Virus record (IMG/VR): IMGVR_UViG_3300034683_000622
Location: 1 to 34,561 of that record
Length of the DNA: 34,561 nucleotides
Origin: a virus
Strand: one strand, 5' to 3'
This document shows, piece by piece, positions 6,429-15,810 of this stretch. Position 1 is the stretch's first letter; each line of letters starts with the position of its first letter. A program made the translations under genes and the position numbers. Below the pieces are notes generated by a model. The model ran no database searches. It was not told the DNA's origin and saw nothing but the letters and a program-made list of their open reading frames with translations.

Positions 6429-8742
6429 TCTTCTAAGTGTACTTTTAAAGAAAGAGAAAAAGAGATTTACAGTTGAGGATACAATTCCATATATAAGAAT
6501 GTTACCAGAGGGCATTTGCCAGTTAGATGAAAAAAATTATTCAAAGACAATTTCATTTCAAGATATAAATTACCAGTTGGCATTGGAAGAAGATAGAGAT
6601 TTAATCTTTAACCAATTTGCCAACTTTTTAAATTCTTTTGATCCAAGTGTCCACATTGAACTATCATATGTAAATCAATTAGGAAGAAATAAGGACTTAC
6701 AAGACGCAATTAAAATTGCTGATAAGGGAGACTTTTATGACGATGTAAGAAAAGAGTTTAGAGAGATGTTAAAGCTTCAACTTGCAAAGGGGAATAACGG
6801 ACTTAAAAAGATGAAGTATATAACCTTTACAACAGAAGCCGGTAACCTAGAGCAAGCAAGAGCAAAGTTAAATAGACTTGAAGTAGATATTTTATCTAAC
6901 TTTAAATCTATGGGAGTAAGAGCAGAAAGCCTTGATGGCGAAGAAAGACTAAGACTTGTTCACGATATGTTAAATCCAGACAAGAACTTTGATTTTTCAT
7001 ATAAAGATTTGAAGAAGAAAGAGTCTACAAAATCACATATAACTCCCAATATCTTTAATTTTGCACCAGCAAATAATTTTAAATTTGGTAAATATATTGG
7101 AGCAGTAAGCCATTTTCAAATACTTGCAAGCGAGTTATCCGACAGAATGTTATCTGAGTTTTTAGATATTAATGACAATATTTATGTAGCTTTTCATATA
7201 GATGTAGTTGAACAAGCAGAAGCAATTAAACTCATTAAGAGAAAGAACACAGACCTAGACAGAATGAAAATTGAAGAACAAAAGAAAGCAGTTCGTGCAG
7301 GATATGATATGGATATTATCCCATCAGATATAAATACTTTTGGTGCGGATGTTAAGTCCATGTTATCTGACTTACAAAATAGAGATGAAAGGCTCTTTGT
7401 AGTTACCATAGTAATGATGAATTTTGCTAGGACTAATCAAAAGTTAGAAAACACTATTGCTCAAATCTCATCAATTGCAAACAGACATAATTGCCAGGTA
7501 AAAAGATTATCTCATCAACAAGAGCAAGGACTTGTTTCTGCCTTACCTCTAGGAGTTAACCAAGTCGAAATAAAAAGATTTTTAACTTCATCATCAACGG
7601 CAGTTTTTATGCCTTTTACAACAGAAGAGCTATTTATTGATTCGGCAAATTCTTTGTACTATGGCTTAAACGCTCTTAGCCAAAACTTGATTATGGCAGA
7701 TAGGAAGAAACTCAAGAACCCTAATGGACTAATATTAGGAACACCAGGTTCTGGTAAATCTTTCTCAGCAAAGAGAGAGATGGCAAATGCAATTCTTGTC
7801 ACAGATGATGATGTAATTATTTGTGATCCAGAAGGCGAGTATTCAAACCTTGTAAAACAATTTAATGGAGAAGTTATTAAAGTATCAGCAAAGTCAAAGG
7901 ACTATCTAAATCCATTAGATATTAATATGAACTATGGAGATGGGGACGCACCTTTAAAAGATAAGGCAAATTTCATAATGTCTATGCTTGAACTTGTAGT
8001 AGGAGGATCTGGTCTTACTGCTGCAGAAAAATCTGTTATAGATAGGTGTTTACCAAAGATATATCAAAAATATTTTGAAGACCCAAAACCAGAAAATATG
8101 CCTATACTAGGAGATTTATACGATATGCTCCTATCCCAAGAAGAGGGAGTTGGTAGAAAACTAGCAACAGAAATGGAAATTTATGTTAAGGGAAGTCTTA
8201 ATGTCTTTAATAATAGGTCAAATGTTGACCTAAATAGACAACTGCTTTGCTTTGATATAAAAGAGCTAGGAACACAACTTAAAAAAATAGGTATGCTTGT
8301 AATTCAAGACCAGGTTTGGAACAAGGTTTCCCTAAATAGAGGAAGCAAGTCTACAAGATACTATATAGATGAGTTCCACCTTTTATTAAAAGACCCACAA
8401 ACTGCTTCATATTCAGTAGAAATCTGGAAAAGATTTAGAAAATGGGGCGGTATTCCAACAGGTATAACTCAAAACGTAAAAGACCTTTTAACAAGTCAGG
8501 AAATTGAAAATATCTTTGATAATACAGACTTTGTTCTAATGTTAAATCAAGCATCTGGAGATAGGGATATTCTTGCTAAGAAATTAAAAATATCGCCTTA
8601 TCAATTAAACTATATTACTAATTCAAACGCAGGTGAGGGACTATTATTCTTCGGAAATACTATTGTTCCATTTATTGATAAATTCCCTAAAGACACTATG
8701 TTATATAAGCTTATGACAACAAAACCAGAAGAAGCTAAGTAG
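6319..8742 (+). CDS. VirB4/TraE-type conjugation ATPase
   Basis: An 807-residue AAA-type ATPase that energises the mating channel. Walker A GTPGSGKS is at residues 474-481 and Walker B YYIDEFH at about 681-687; the N-terminal half carries the VirB4-type region (EDTIPYIRMLPEGI, then SFQDINYQLA). The start is TTG 6319, six bases after AAAGGAGG (6305-6312), which places the first 110 bases inside prgI in a different frame. The arginine/lysine-rich leader before the conserved DTIPY segment is usual for this family, so the overlap is probably real. Full length. Confidence 0.93.
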   Translation: MKQRKKQISDLNLREKQLKKDRKEVRRLKTKKDPTNSLLSVLLKKEKKRFTVEDTIPYIRMLPEGICQLDEKNYSKTISFQDINYQLALEEDRDLIFNQFANFLNSFDPSVHIELSYVNQLGRNKDLQDAIKIADKGDFYDDVRKEFREMLKLQLAKGNNGLKKMKYITFTTEAGNLEQARAKLNRLEVDILSNFKSMGVRAESLDGEERLRLVHDMLNPDKNFDFSYKDLKKKESTKSHITPNIFNFAPANNFKFGKYIGAVSHFQILASELSDRMLSEFLDINDNIYVAFHIDVVEQAEAIKLIKRKNTDLDRMKIEEQKKAVRAGYDMDIIPSDINTFGADVKSMLSDLQNRDERLFVVTIVMMNFARTNQKLENTIAQISSIANRHNCQVKRLSHQQEQGLVSALPLGVNQVEIKRFLTSSSTAVFMPFTTEELFIDSANSLYYGLNALSQNLIMADRKKLKNPNGLILGTPGSGKSFSAKREMANAILVTDDDVIICDPEGEYSNLVKQFNGEVIKVSAKSKDYLNPLDINMNYGDGDAPLKDKANFIMSMLELVVGGSGLTAAEKSVIDRCLPKIYQKYFEDPKPENMPILGDLYDMLLSQEEGVGRKLATEMEIYVKGSLNVFNNRSNVDLNRQLLCFDIKELGTQLKKIGMLVIQDQVWNKVSLNRGSKSTRYYIDEFHLLLKDPQTASYSVEIWKRFRKWGGIPTGITQNVKDLLTSQEIENIFDNTDFVLMLNQASGDRDILAKKLKISPYQLNYITNSNAGEGLLFFGNTIVPFIDKFPKDTMLYKLMTTKPEEAK

Positions 8743-8749
8743 GTGTGAT

Positions 8750-11329
8750 ATGGATAAAAAATTAAAAAAAGATTTTCAAAAGAAAATTATACGAAATAGG
8801 GACGCTCCTGAAAAGAATACGGATAGTAAACTTGTTCATTCCGATGATTATACCAATAAGATTATTAAGACTAAGGATAGGTTCGGAGATAAATTTTCAG
8901 AAAAAGAATCTAAACTTATTCATGAGAATGTATTATCTAAAGATCAAAAACAAGATAAACTAAAAGATTTTCAGAAGTCTAAAAACAAGGAAAGAATTAG
9001 AAACGAAGTTTTAGATAATAAGGATAAGGCTAATGAAGTTAAACAAGCTAATCTTGAAATAAGGACAGATGAAAGCTTTAAACTTGATGAAGACTTAGAT
9101 GTAGACTTCAAAAAGGTAAATTTTGATAGTGAAAACAGTAGAAATATTAATTCTAATAAACTAACAACAGATGATATTTCAGCTAAGGCTCAACCAATAA
9201 GCAATAAGAAGGCATCAAGTAAAAGACAAGTTCTTAAAAATTACGAGGATAAACTTATCCATAGTAAAGATAAATTCCAAGACAAAATCAACGAGAAAGA
9301 GTCTAAGCGAATCCAGACAAGTGAAGATAAACCTATCGAAGCAAAGAAAAGCAAGAGAGTATATAGAAAAGATAAGCTTGTTAAAGATGAAGTAAGTAAG
9401 AACGAAAGTAATACTATTATCGATAAAAAGCAAAAGCAGAAACTTTATCAAGAAAAGAAGTTTAGAGATAAGGAAAAAATTTCTAAAGAGATAGATAAAG
9501 AAAATAAGCTAAGCGAAGTTGATACAGATAAAACTTTTGATAATTCTGAGCTTAAATACAATAATCTTGAATTTATAAAAGATGAAAAGGAAACAAGCCT
9601 TAAACCTTCAGAACAAAAGAAAGTTAATAAAAAGAAGACTTACTACAAGAGAAAAAATTGTGAAAGTGATAAATTTACTCGAAAGAAAATCGATAACTTA
9701 AAAAATGAATCTAAGAAGGCTACAACGAAAGATTCTAAGAAAGCACAAGATGTTAAAGACTTTATCTCAGATAAAAAGATTGGAGAGCTTGAAAAGTCTA
9801 AAAGTAAGCTAAAAGATAATATCCTAAAAAACAAAACTAAAGGAGGTCTATCTTCTGGGGTTTTATTATCTGGAGCTAAGTCATCAGAATTAGTGAGAGA
9901 TTATTTAAGTTCAGGATCTGATAATACTGGTGTAGAATCTGGAGAAAAGGCCGCTAATGTAAGCTCTAAACTCCAGCATGGAATAAGGAAGTATAAGCTA
10001 GATAAAAAGAAAAAGTCCTTAAAAAAGCTATCTAAACTTGATAAGAAAATAAGAAAGAGAAAAAGCAAGTTGGAGTTTAAAAGTTGCTTGGAAGATTTAA
10101 AAAAGTCAGATGCCTATATAAAGAAAAATAGATTTAATAAGTTTTACCAGAGAAAACAAATGAAAAGCATGATAGCTAAAAAGAACGAAACAAGACTTGT
10201 AGATAGAGTTAAAAAAGCTATTTTAAGTTTAGGTAAGGCTTCTAAAGAGCTAATAATAAGAAAAAGCAAGATGGTTCTATTTGTAGTAATAGGACTAGGT
10301 CTTATGCTATCAATCATGATTGGTGGCGGAAGTGTTGGTATGAGTGGACTAAGTAACTCTGTTAACTCAATAATGACAACAACATACCTATCACAAGATA
10401 CAGTTCTAAGTGAAGTTAATCAAGAATTTTCATCAATGGAATATGACCTACAATCACAAATCGAAAGTGTAAAAACAAGTCATCCTGGATATGACGAATA
10501 TATTATAAATAAAGAAGGTGAAATTGGTCATAATACACATGAACTTTTATCCTATATAACTTCAAGATGTGGAGAAGTAAAATCAGCAACTGAAGTAAAA
10601 GGAATTTTAAAAGAGATTTTTGACAAGATGTATAAGCTTGATTTTAAGGAAGAAATTGAGATTAGAACAAGAACAGTAGCAAGAACAAGATATGATAGTC
10701 GTGGCAATCCTTATACTAGCTATGAAAAAGAAGAGTACGAATATAAAAAGTTAATTGTAACTTTAAAGAAAAAAGAAATGGATGAAGTTGTTAGGGAAAT
10801 ATTTAAAGATTATCCAGACAATGTAGTTCATTATGAAGCTCTTCTTGATGCTAAGGGGAATATGGGAGATGTTTTTGGATCAGGCAACGGGGACTTAGGA
10901 GAAATAATAGATAATCCAAACTTTGGAAATCCTGGTCTTGCTTTTGATTCAGCTACTGCAAAGGCTCTTTTTAATGAAGCAGAAAAACATATAGGTAAAA
11001 GATATGTGTTTGGAGCAAGTGGACCATCTAACTTTGACTGTTCAGGTTTTGTATGCTGGTCATTTACAAAATCTGGTGTAAAGAGAATGCCAAGAACAAC
11101 TGCATGGAGAATATACAAAGACTATTGTAATCCAGTAAGTCCAAGTGAAGCTCAACCTGGAGATATTATATTTTTCCACTCAACATATAACAGTGGAACT
11201 CCAATATCTCATGTAGGAATATACGCAGGTAACGGAATGATGATTCATGCAGGAGATCCAATTCAATACACATCAATAAATTCAAAATATTGGAAATCAC
11301 ACTTTTATGGTTTTGGAAGACCAAGATAG
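8750..11329 (+). CDS. CD1108-type transfer protein with NlpC/P60 peptidase domain
   Basis: An 859-residue protein made of a long charged, lysine-rich N-terminal region (1-505), one membrane helix (about 508-528), an extracellular spacer with helices (530-735) and a C-terminal NlpC/P60 cysteine peptidase (about 740-859). Catalytic residues are visible: Cys764 in FDCSGF, His821 in SHVGIYAG, and a third-position residue around His833. The enzyme would locally cut peptidoglycan stem peptides to let the mating channel through. It follows VirB4 by seven bases, as in the CTn family. The N-terminal region has imperfect internal repeats (residues 27-57 and 168-188), which is unusual. Usual family members also have long variable N-termini. 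Confidence 0.88.
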   Translation: MDKKLKKDFQKKIIRNRDAPEKNTDSKLVHSDDYTNKIIKTKDRFGDKFSEKESKLIHENVLSKDQKQDKLKDFQKSKNKERIRNEVLDNKDKANEVKQANLEIRTDESFKLDEDLDVDFKKVNFDSENSRNINSNKLTTDDISAKAQPISNKKASSKRQVLKNYEDKLIHSKDKFQDKINEKESKRIQTSEDKPIEAKKSKRVYRKDKLVKDEVSKNESNTIIDKKQKQKLYQEKKFRDKEKISKEIDKENKLSEVDTDKTFDNSELKYNNLEFIKDEKETSLKPSEQKKVNKKKTYYKRKNCESDKFTRKKIDNLKNESKKATTKDSKKAQDVKDFISDKKIGELEKSKSKLKDNILKNKTKGGLSSGVLLSGAKSSELVRDYLSSGSDNTGVESGEKAANVSSKLQHGIRKYKLDKKKKSLKKLSKLDKKIRKRKSKLEFKSCLEDLKKSDAYIKKNRFNKFYQRKQMKSMIAKKNETRLVDRVKKAILSLGKASKELIIRKSKMVLFVVIGLGLMLSIMIGGGSVGMSGLSNSVNSIMTTTYLSQDTVLSEVNQEFSSMEYDLQSQIESVKTSHPGYDEYIINKEGEIGHNTHELLSYITSRCGEVKSATEVKGILKEIFDKMYKLDFKEEIEIRTRTVARTRYDSRGNPYTSYEKEEYEYKKLIVTLKKKEMDEVVREIFKDYPDNVVHYEALLDAKGNMGDVFGSGNGDLGEIIDNPNFGNPGLAFDSATAKALFNEAEKHIGKRYVFGASGPSNFDCSGFVCWSFTKSGVKRMPRTTAWRIYKDYCNPVSPSEAQPGDIIFFHSTYNSGTPISHVGIYAGNGMMIHAGDPIQYTSINSKYWKSHFYGFGRPR

Positions 11330-11343
11330 AAGGGAGATATTAT

Positions 11344-11583
11344 GTGAACAGGAAGCTTATAAGTATTAGGAACAAAAAGAAAAAAATAGAAGAGAAGTTA
11401 AAAGATTTAAATGCAAAATACAAGGAAATTTGCGATGAAGAAATACAAGTTGAAAATGAAGAAATAATTGTAACTCTTAGGAGGAACAATATTAGCTTGG
11501 AAGAATTAATGGAGAAAATTAATGATAAAAAAAGAGAAGAAAAATTAAAAGAAAAGGAGAACATTCATAATGAAGAAATTTAA
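11344..11583 (+). CDS. DUF4315 family protein
   Basis: A small (79-80 residue) highly charged helical protein of the DUF4315 type, which regularly follows the NlpC/P60 gene in these elements. Two coiled-coil segments flank the conserved short motif region EEIIVTLRRNNISLEELMEK. The frame is open further upstream to 11290, but that would overlap the peptidase gene. GTG 11344 lies eight bases after GAAGGGAG and is preferred. An ATG at 11342 is in another frame and stops immediately. Its end overlaps the start of the next gene by 14 bases. Function unknown. Confidence 0.72.
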   Translation: MNRKLISIRNKKKKIEEKLKDLNAKYKEICDEEIQVENEEIIVTLRRNNISLEELMEKINDKKREEKLKEKENIHNEEI

Positions 11584-13144
11584 TACGAACAGACTAAGAG
11601 CCTTTTTTATGGCTCTTTTATTAGTTTTAACATCAACCTCAACTACTAATGTACTAGCTAAAGCTGATGATACAGATGGTAGTAAAAAAGTGATAGAAAG
11701 TTCAATAAGTAAAATTAGTGATTTAGAAAATCAGATCAAAGACTTAAATGATAAGAAACAAGAAGACCAATCAAAGATAGATGAATTAAAGGAAAAGTTA
11801 GAATCTTGCAAAGATAATGGAGAGAAACTAAAACAAGAAAAAGCTAAGCTAGAAGAAGAAATTAGAGATAAAGACAATAAGATTGCTCAATTGAATAAAG
11901 AAATTGATGATCTTAAAAACTCCAATAATGATGAACTAATAGCAGAAATTACTCAGCTTAAAGATGAATTAAAAAGATTACAAGATGAAAATGCAAAACT
12001 AAAAGAAGATTATTCATCTACAAAATGGGAGTTAGAAGCTGAGAAAGAAAAGACTGATAAAAACGAAAATAAAATCAAAGAAATGCAAGAAAAGCTTGAG
12101 TCTTTAGAAGGAGAACTTGCAAAGAAGACTAAAGAAATTGAGGATAAAGACAATAGAATTAAGGACTTAGAAAAAGCTCTTGATGAAAAAGATACTAAGA
12201 TAAAAGACTTAGAGTCTAAAAAGAAAGAAATAGAAAATTCTAAGTCAGAATGTTGTAATAAAATTGAAGAGCTTCAAAAGGCTATTGATAGTTTAAAAGA
12301 ATCTTCTGAAAATACAAAAAAAGAATTAGAAGAGAAGATTAAAGGATTAGAAGAAAAACAAAAAGCTTCTGAAGAAGAAATTAAAAAGCTAAAAGAAGAT
12401 TTAGATAAGAAAATTGAAGAAGCCAAGAAGTTAATCGAGGAAGCAAATAAAAAAGCTAAAGAAGAACTTGAAAAGCAAGCTAAAGATGAAAAAGATAAAA
12501 ATCTAAACCAAGACTTATCTAAGAAATTAGATGAACTTCTAAAACTCCAAAAAGAAAAGAAAGAAGATAAGAAATCTCAAGATAAGAAGTGGGACGAACT
12601 TTTGAAAGCTGATGACAAGAATATCCTAAATCAATTTGATCTTAACAAGATGAAAGAGCAAGAGGAACAACAAGGTAAAAAACAAGTTAAAGATGAAAAA
12701 GGATTTGCAGTTTTTCAAGTAGACAAAAACTTTTATAACATTATCAACAAAGATGGTAAGACAACAGTTTACATGGATGTAAAAACTTATGTAGACCAAG
12801 GAAGAACTATGATTCCAGTTAGATATATTGCCTATACTCTAGGTTTTAATGTTGAGTATGACAACTCTACTCGTGAAGCCATTTTCTCAAATAAAGAGAA
12901 TAATATCTTAGCTAAAAAAACGTTAAGACTAAATATTGATACTGGTGTTATGAAAGATTCAGATGGAAAGGTCTACAATTCAGATGTTAAGCCAGTGATT
13001 ATAAATGGAAGAATTCATGCTTCAATTTCAAATATTGCTAAAGCTTTTGGAGCAAGTCATGGAGATATTAAAGATGGTAAAAACCAAACAATAGAATGGG
13101 ACAATGCTAGAAAAGCAGTCTATGTATTTAAAAATGTAAAATAA
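11570..13144 (+). CDS. Secreted coiled-coil protein with copper-amine-oxidase-N-like domain
   Basis: A 524-residue exported protein. Residues 1-31 are a signal peptide (basic KKFNTNRLR, hydrophobic FFMALLLVLT, cleavage expected near VLAKA). Residues about 40-350 form an almost uninterrupted coiled coil rich in Lys, Glu, Asp and Leu. The last 140 residues resemble the 'copper amine oxidase N-terminal' stalk domain that Bacillota use as a surface module (YVDQGRTMIPVRYIAYTLG is typical, with a second INGRIHASISNIAKAFG segment). No sortase motif is seen. By position in the transfer operon, a cell-surface or mating-contact role is plausible; that is inference. The start ATG 11570 follows AAAGGAGA. 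Confidence 0.75.
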   Translation: MKKFNTNRLRAFFMALLLVLTSTSTTNVLAKADDTDGSKKVIESSISKISDLENQIKDLNDKKQEDQSKIDELKEKLESCKDNGEKLKQEKAKLEEEIRDKDNKIAQLNKEIDDLKNSNNDELIAEITQLKDELKRLQDENAKLKEDYSSTKWELEAEKEKTDKNENKIKEMQEKLESLEGELAKKTKEIEDKDNRIKDLEKALDEKDTKIKDLESKKKEIENSKSECCNKIEELQKAIDSLKESSENTKKELEEKIKGLEEKQKASEEEIKKLKEDLDKKIEEAKKLIEEANKKAKEELEKQAKDEKDKNLNQDLSKKLDELLKLQKEKKEDKKSQDKKWDELLKADDKNILNQFDLNKMKEQEEQQGKKQVKDEKGFAVFQVDKNFYNIINKDGKTTVYMDVKTYVDQGRTMIPVRYIAYTLGFNVEYDNSTREAIFSNKENNILAKKTLRLNIDTGVMKDSDGKVYNSDVKPVIINGRIHASISNIAKAFGASHGDIKDGKNQTIEWDNARKAVYVFKNVK

Positions 13145-13158
13145 GAAAGGATAAAAAA

Positions 13159-14025
13159 ATGAATAAGAGTATTAAACGAGGAGTAGCCATAGCGTTACTC
13201 CTTTTTACATTTACAGTACCAGCAACTACATTTGCAATGACAAATGAAGGGCAAATAGAAAGTCAAAACGAATCAATCTATGAACCACAAAAAGAAGAAT
13301 TTGAAAAAATGTTGAAAGATGATGTTTTTACACCATCAAAAGAAGAGATTCCTTATCAAGATGTTCCAAGAATACCAGGAAATACAGGTGAAGCAACCAA
13401 GCCTTCAAATAATCCTCCTAGGAAAACACCACTTGTAAAAGGTGGTAATACTAAGGCAGTAAATAGTCTAGCAACACAAGAAAATAAGGCAAGAGGTTCA
13501 GTAATTGAAAATGTAGATAGGAATGGAAAAGATATTACACCAAGTGGAAATACAGAAAAAGACAAAGAAAATCCAGTTGATGTAAGACAATTTTTAACAT
13601 TTCAAACCAAAAGTGGAAAAACTATGCACCTAATAGTGGATCACTCATCAAATCAAGATAATGTAAGGCTATTGACAGAAGTAGGAGAGCAAGACCTACT
13701 TAATATGATTGAATCAGAAGATAAAAATACTATAAAGGTTGAAGAGCCTAAGAAAGAAGAAGTAAAAAAAGAAGAACCTAAGACTGTTCCATTAAAAGAA
13801 GAAAAGAAAAGCGGGATAGGTTCATTTCTAATTGTTGCACTTGTAATTGGAGGAGTTATAGGAGCAGGATATTATTTTAAGGTAGTCAAAGCAAAAGAAG
13901 ATAGAATGTTGGAAGACTTTGAAGAAGATGAAGAAGATTATATTAGCGAGTCAGAAGATGAATCAGACAATGAAGAAAGTCATGAAGAATCTTTAGATGA
14001 AGACGATGAAGATGAACTATTATAA
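13159..14025 (+). CDS. CD1107-type (DUF4366) membrane protein
   Basis: A 288-residue protein with signal peptide (about 1-27, IALLLFTFTVPATTFA), a proline-rich extracellular segment, a compact domain around 135-190 (VDVRQFLTFQTKSGKTMHLI and HSSNQDNVRLLTEVGEQDLL) that matches the DUF4366/CD1107 family of conjugative elements, a KEE/PK-rich spacer, one membrane helix at about 218-240, and a strongly acidic cytoplasmic tail of Asp and Glu. It follows the coiled-coil protein by 14 bases and ends just before a strong terminator, closing the transfer operon. The function of the family is not established. Confidence 0.82.
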   Translation: MNKSIKRGVAIALLLFTFTVPATTFAMTNEGQIESQNESIYEPQKEEFEKMLKDDVFTPSKEEIPYQDVPRIPGNTGEATKPSNNPPRKTPLVKGGNTKAVNSLATQENKARGSVIENVDRNGKDITPSGNTEKDKENPVDVRQFLTFQTKSGKTMHLIVDHSSNQDNVRLLTEVGEQDLLNMIESEDKNTIKVEEPKKEEVKKEEPKTVPLKEEKKSGIGSFLIVALVIGGVIGAGYYFKVVKAKEDRMLEDFEEDEEDYISESEDESDNEESHEESLDEDDEDELL

Positions 14026-14041
14026 TAATTTTTAAAAGCTT

Positions 14042-14072
14042 GAGCGAGAGAGAAATCTTTCGCTCTTTTTTT
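14042..14072 (+). terminator. Strong intrinsic terminator ending the transfer operon
   Basis: Ten-base stem GAGCGAGAGA (14042-14051) with TCTTTCGCTC (14056-14065), one G-T wobble, GAAA loop, then seven T residues. It lies 17 bases after the CD1107-type gene and just before topoisomerase III. Confidence 0.88.
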
Positions 14073-14088
14073 ATTTATGGAGGTATTA

Positions 14089-15810
14089 ATGAAGTTAGTA
14101 ATAGCAGAAAAGCCAAGTGTAGCAGTTACAATTGCAAAAGTAATTGGAGCAAGGTCAAGAAAAAACGGATATTATGAGGGTAATGGATACGTTGTTTCCT
14201 GGTGTGTAGGTCATTTAATTCAAATGGCAAGTCCAGAAAGACACGACGAAAAATGGAAGAAATGGACAATAGACACTCTTCCTATAATCCCAGAAGAATA
14301 TATTTATGAAGTATCTAAAAGCACTAAGAAACAATATGGAGTTTTAAAGAAGCTTTTAAACGATAAGAACATCGACACAGTTATAAATGCTTGTGATGCT
14401 GGAAGAGAAGGAGAACTTATTTTTAGGCTTGTATATAATCAAGCTAAATGTAAGAAGAAGATTCAAAGGCTTTGGATATCTTCAATGGAAAACAAAGCTA
14501 TTGAAGATGGCTTTAGAAATCTTAAAGACGGAGAAAACTTTGAAGACTTATATAGATCGGCAAGTGCAAGAGCAATTGCGGATTGGCTAGTAGGAATGAA
14601 TCTAAGTAGGCTTTATTCTTGCATTTACAAGGAAACATATTCAGTTGGTAGAGTACAAACACCAACTCTATATTTAATAGCTAAAAGGGATAGTGAAATA
14701 AACCTATTTAAGAAGCAAAAATATTATACAGTTGACCTATCTTATGGAGGATTGAAACTTGTATCAGATAGGATTGATAAAATTGAAGTTGCAGAACAAC
14801 TATTAAATCTGCTAGAAGATGAAATAGTTATTACAGAGGTAGAAGATAAAGAAATAAGTACAAAACCAGATAAGCCTTATGATCTCACTACCTTACAAAG
14901 AGAAGCAAATAAATATTTTGGATATTCAGCAAATGACACTTTAAACCTGGCACAAGGCTTGTATGAAAAAAAGCTAATCACATATCCAAGAACAGATAGC
15001 AGGTATTTAACCGATGATATGGTTAATACTATGAAAGAATTATTAGAAGGACTTGAAGAAGATTTTAAAATCAATGAATCAAACTTTAAGTCTATTTTTA
15101 ATTCATCTAAAGTTACAGACCACTATGCAATTATTCTTACTATATCAGGCATTGGAAAAGCTAAAGATTTATCTGATAAAGAAAGCAAAATCTACAATCT
15201 AATTAAGAATAAATTACTTGCTTCATGTTCGGATAACTTAAAGGAATCTAGTAGAAAAATCAGATATGAATATGATAAATTTAACTTCAATGCAAGTGGC
15301 AAGACTGTAATAGATGAAGGTTATACAAAGTATCTAAAGACTTATGGAAAAGAAAAACAAGAAAATGAATTACCAGATATAAAGACTGGAGATAAAATTA
15401 AGCTAACTTCTAAAAACATATCTGAGAAATTTACAAAAGCTCCAAGCCATTATAATGAAGATACGCTTTTAAAGGCTATGGAGAATGCAGGAGTAGAGTC
15501 TTTGGATAAAGACATAGAAGTAGAAAGAAAAGGCTTAGGAACACCAGCTACAAGAGCAGGAATTATAGAAAATCTTATCCATAAGGATCTCATAAGAAGA
15601 GATAAGAAAAATCTACTTGTAACAGAAAAAGGCAATAGACTTGTATCGATTGTAGAGGATAAGTTTAAGTCGGCAGAAACAACTTCTGAATGGGAAATGA
15701 AACTTGCAAAGATTAGCTCTGGCGAAGTAGATAAAGAAGACTTTTTAAGAGAAATAGAAGATAGTATAAGGGAGCTTGTAGATAGGTACAAGAATAATCT
15801 AAATGAATAA
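14089..15810 (+). CDS. topB: DNA topoisomerase III (type IA)
   Basis: A 573-residue type IA topoisomerase of the kind carried by conjugative elements. The Toprim domain begins at residue 2 (KLVIAEKPSVA) and contains the metal-binding DAGREGEL at about 103-110. The catalytic tyrosine is Tyr299 in LITYPRTDSRYL. The downstream GLGTPATRAGIIENL motif, a family hallmark, is present. It would relax or decatenate DNA during element replication and transfer. ATG 14089 is preferred over the in-frame ATG 14077, because the GGAGG at 14079-14083 can only serve the later start. No zinc fingers follow the core, which is usual for TopB of mobile elements. Its last eight bases overlap the methyltransferase gene. 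Confidence 0.93.
   Translation: MKLVIAEKPSVAVTIAKVIGARSRKNGYYEGNGYVVSWCVGHLIQMASPERHDEKWKKWTIDTLPIIPEEYIYEVSKSTKKQYGVLKKLLNDKNIDTVINACDAGREGELIFRLVYNQAKCKKKIQRLWISSMENKAIEDGFRNLKDGENFEDLYRSASARAIADWLVGMNLSRLYSCIYKETYSVGRVQTPTLYLIAKRDSEINLFKKQKYYTVDLSYGGLKLVSDRIDKIEVAEQLLNLLEDEIVITEVEDKEISTKPDKPYDLTTLQREANKYFGYSANDTLNLAQGLYEKKLITYPRTDSRYLTDDMVNTMKELLEGLEEDFKINESNFKSIFNSSKVTDHYAIILTISGIGKAKDLSDKESKIYNLIKNKLLASCSDNLKESSRKIRYEYDKFNFNASGKTVIDEGYTKYLKTYGKEKQENELPDIKTGDKIKLTSKNISEKFTKAPSHYNEDTLLKAMENAGVESLDKDIEVERKGLGTPATRAGIIENLIHKDLIRRDKKNLLVTEKGNRLVSIVEDKFKSAETTSEWEMKLAKISSGEVDKEDFLREIEDSIRELVDRYKNNLNE

Noticed and set aside
11290-11583. Longer DUF4315 frame from 11290
   Set aside because: The extra 18 codons overlap the peptidase gene and have no ribosome binding site; GTG 11344 has one.
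14387-14590. 67-codon frame within topoisomerase III
   Set aside because: Overlaps the Toprim domain in another frame without a usable ribosome binding site.
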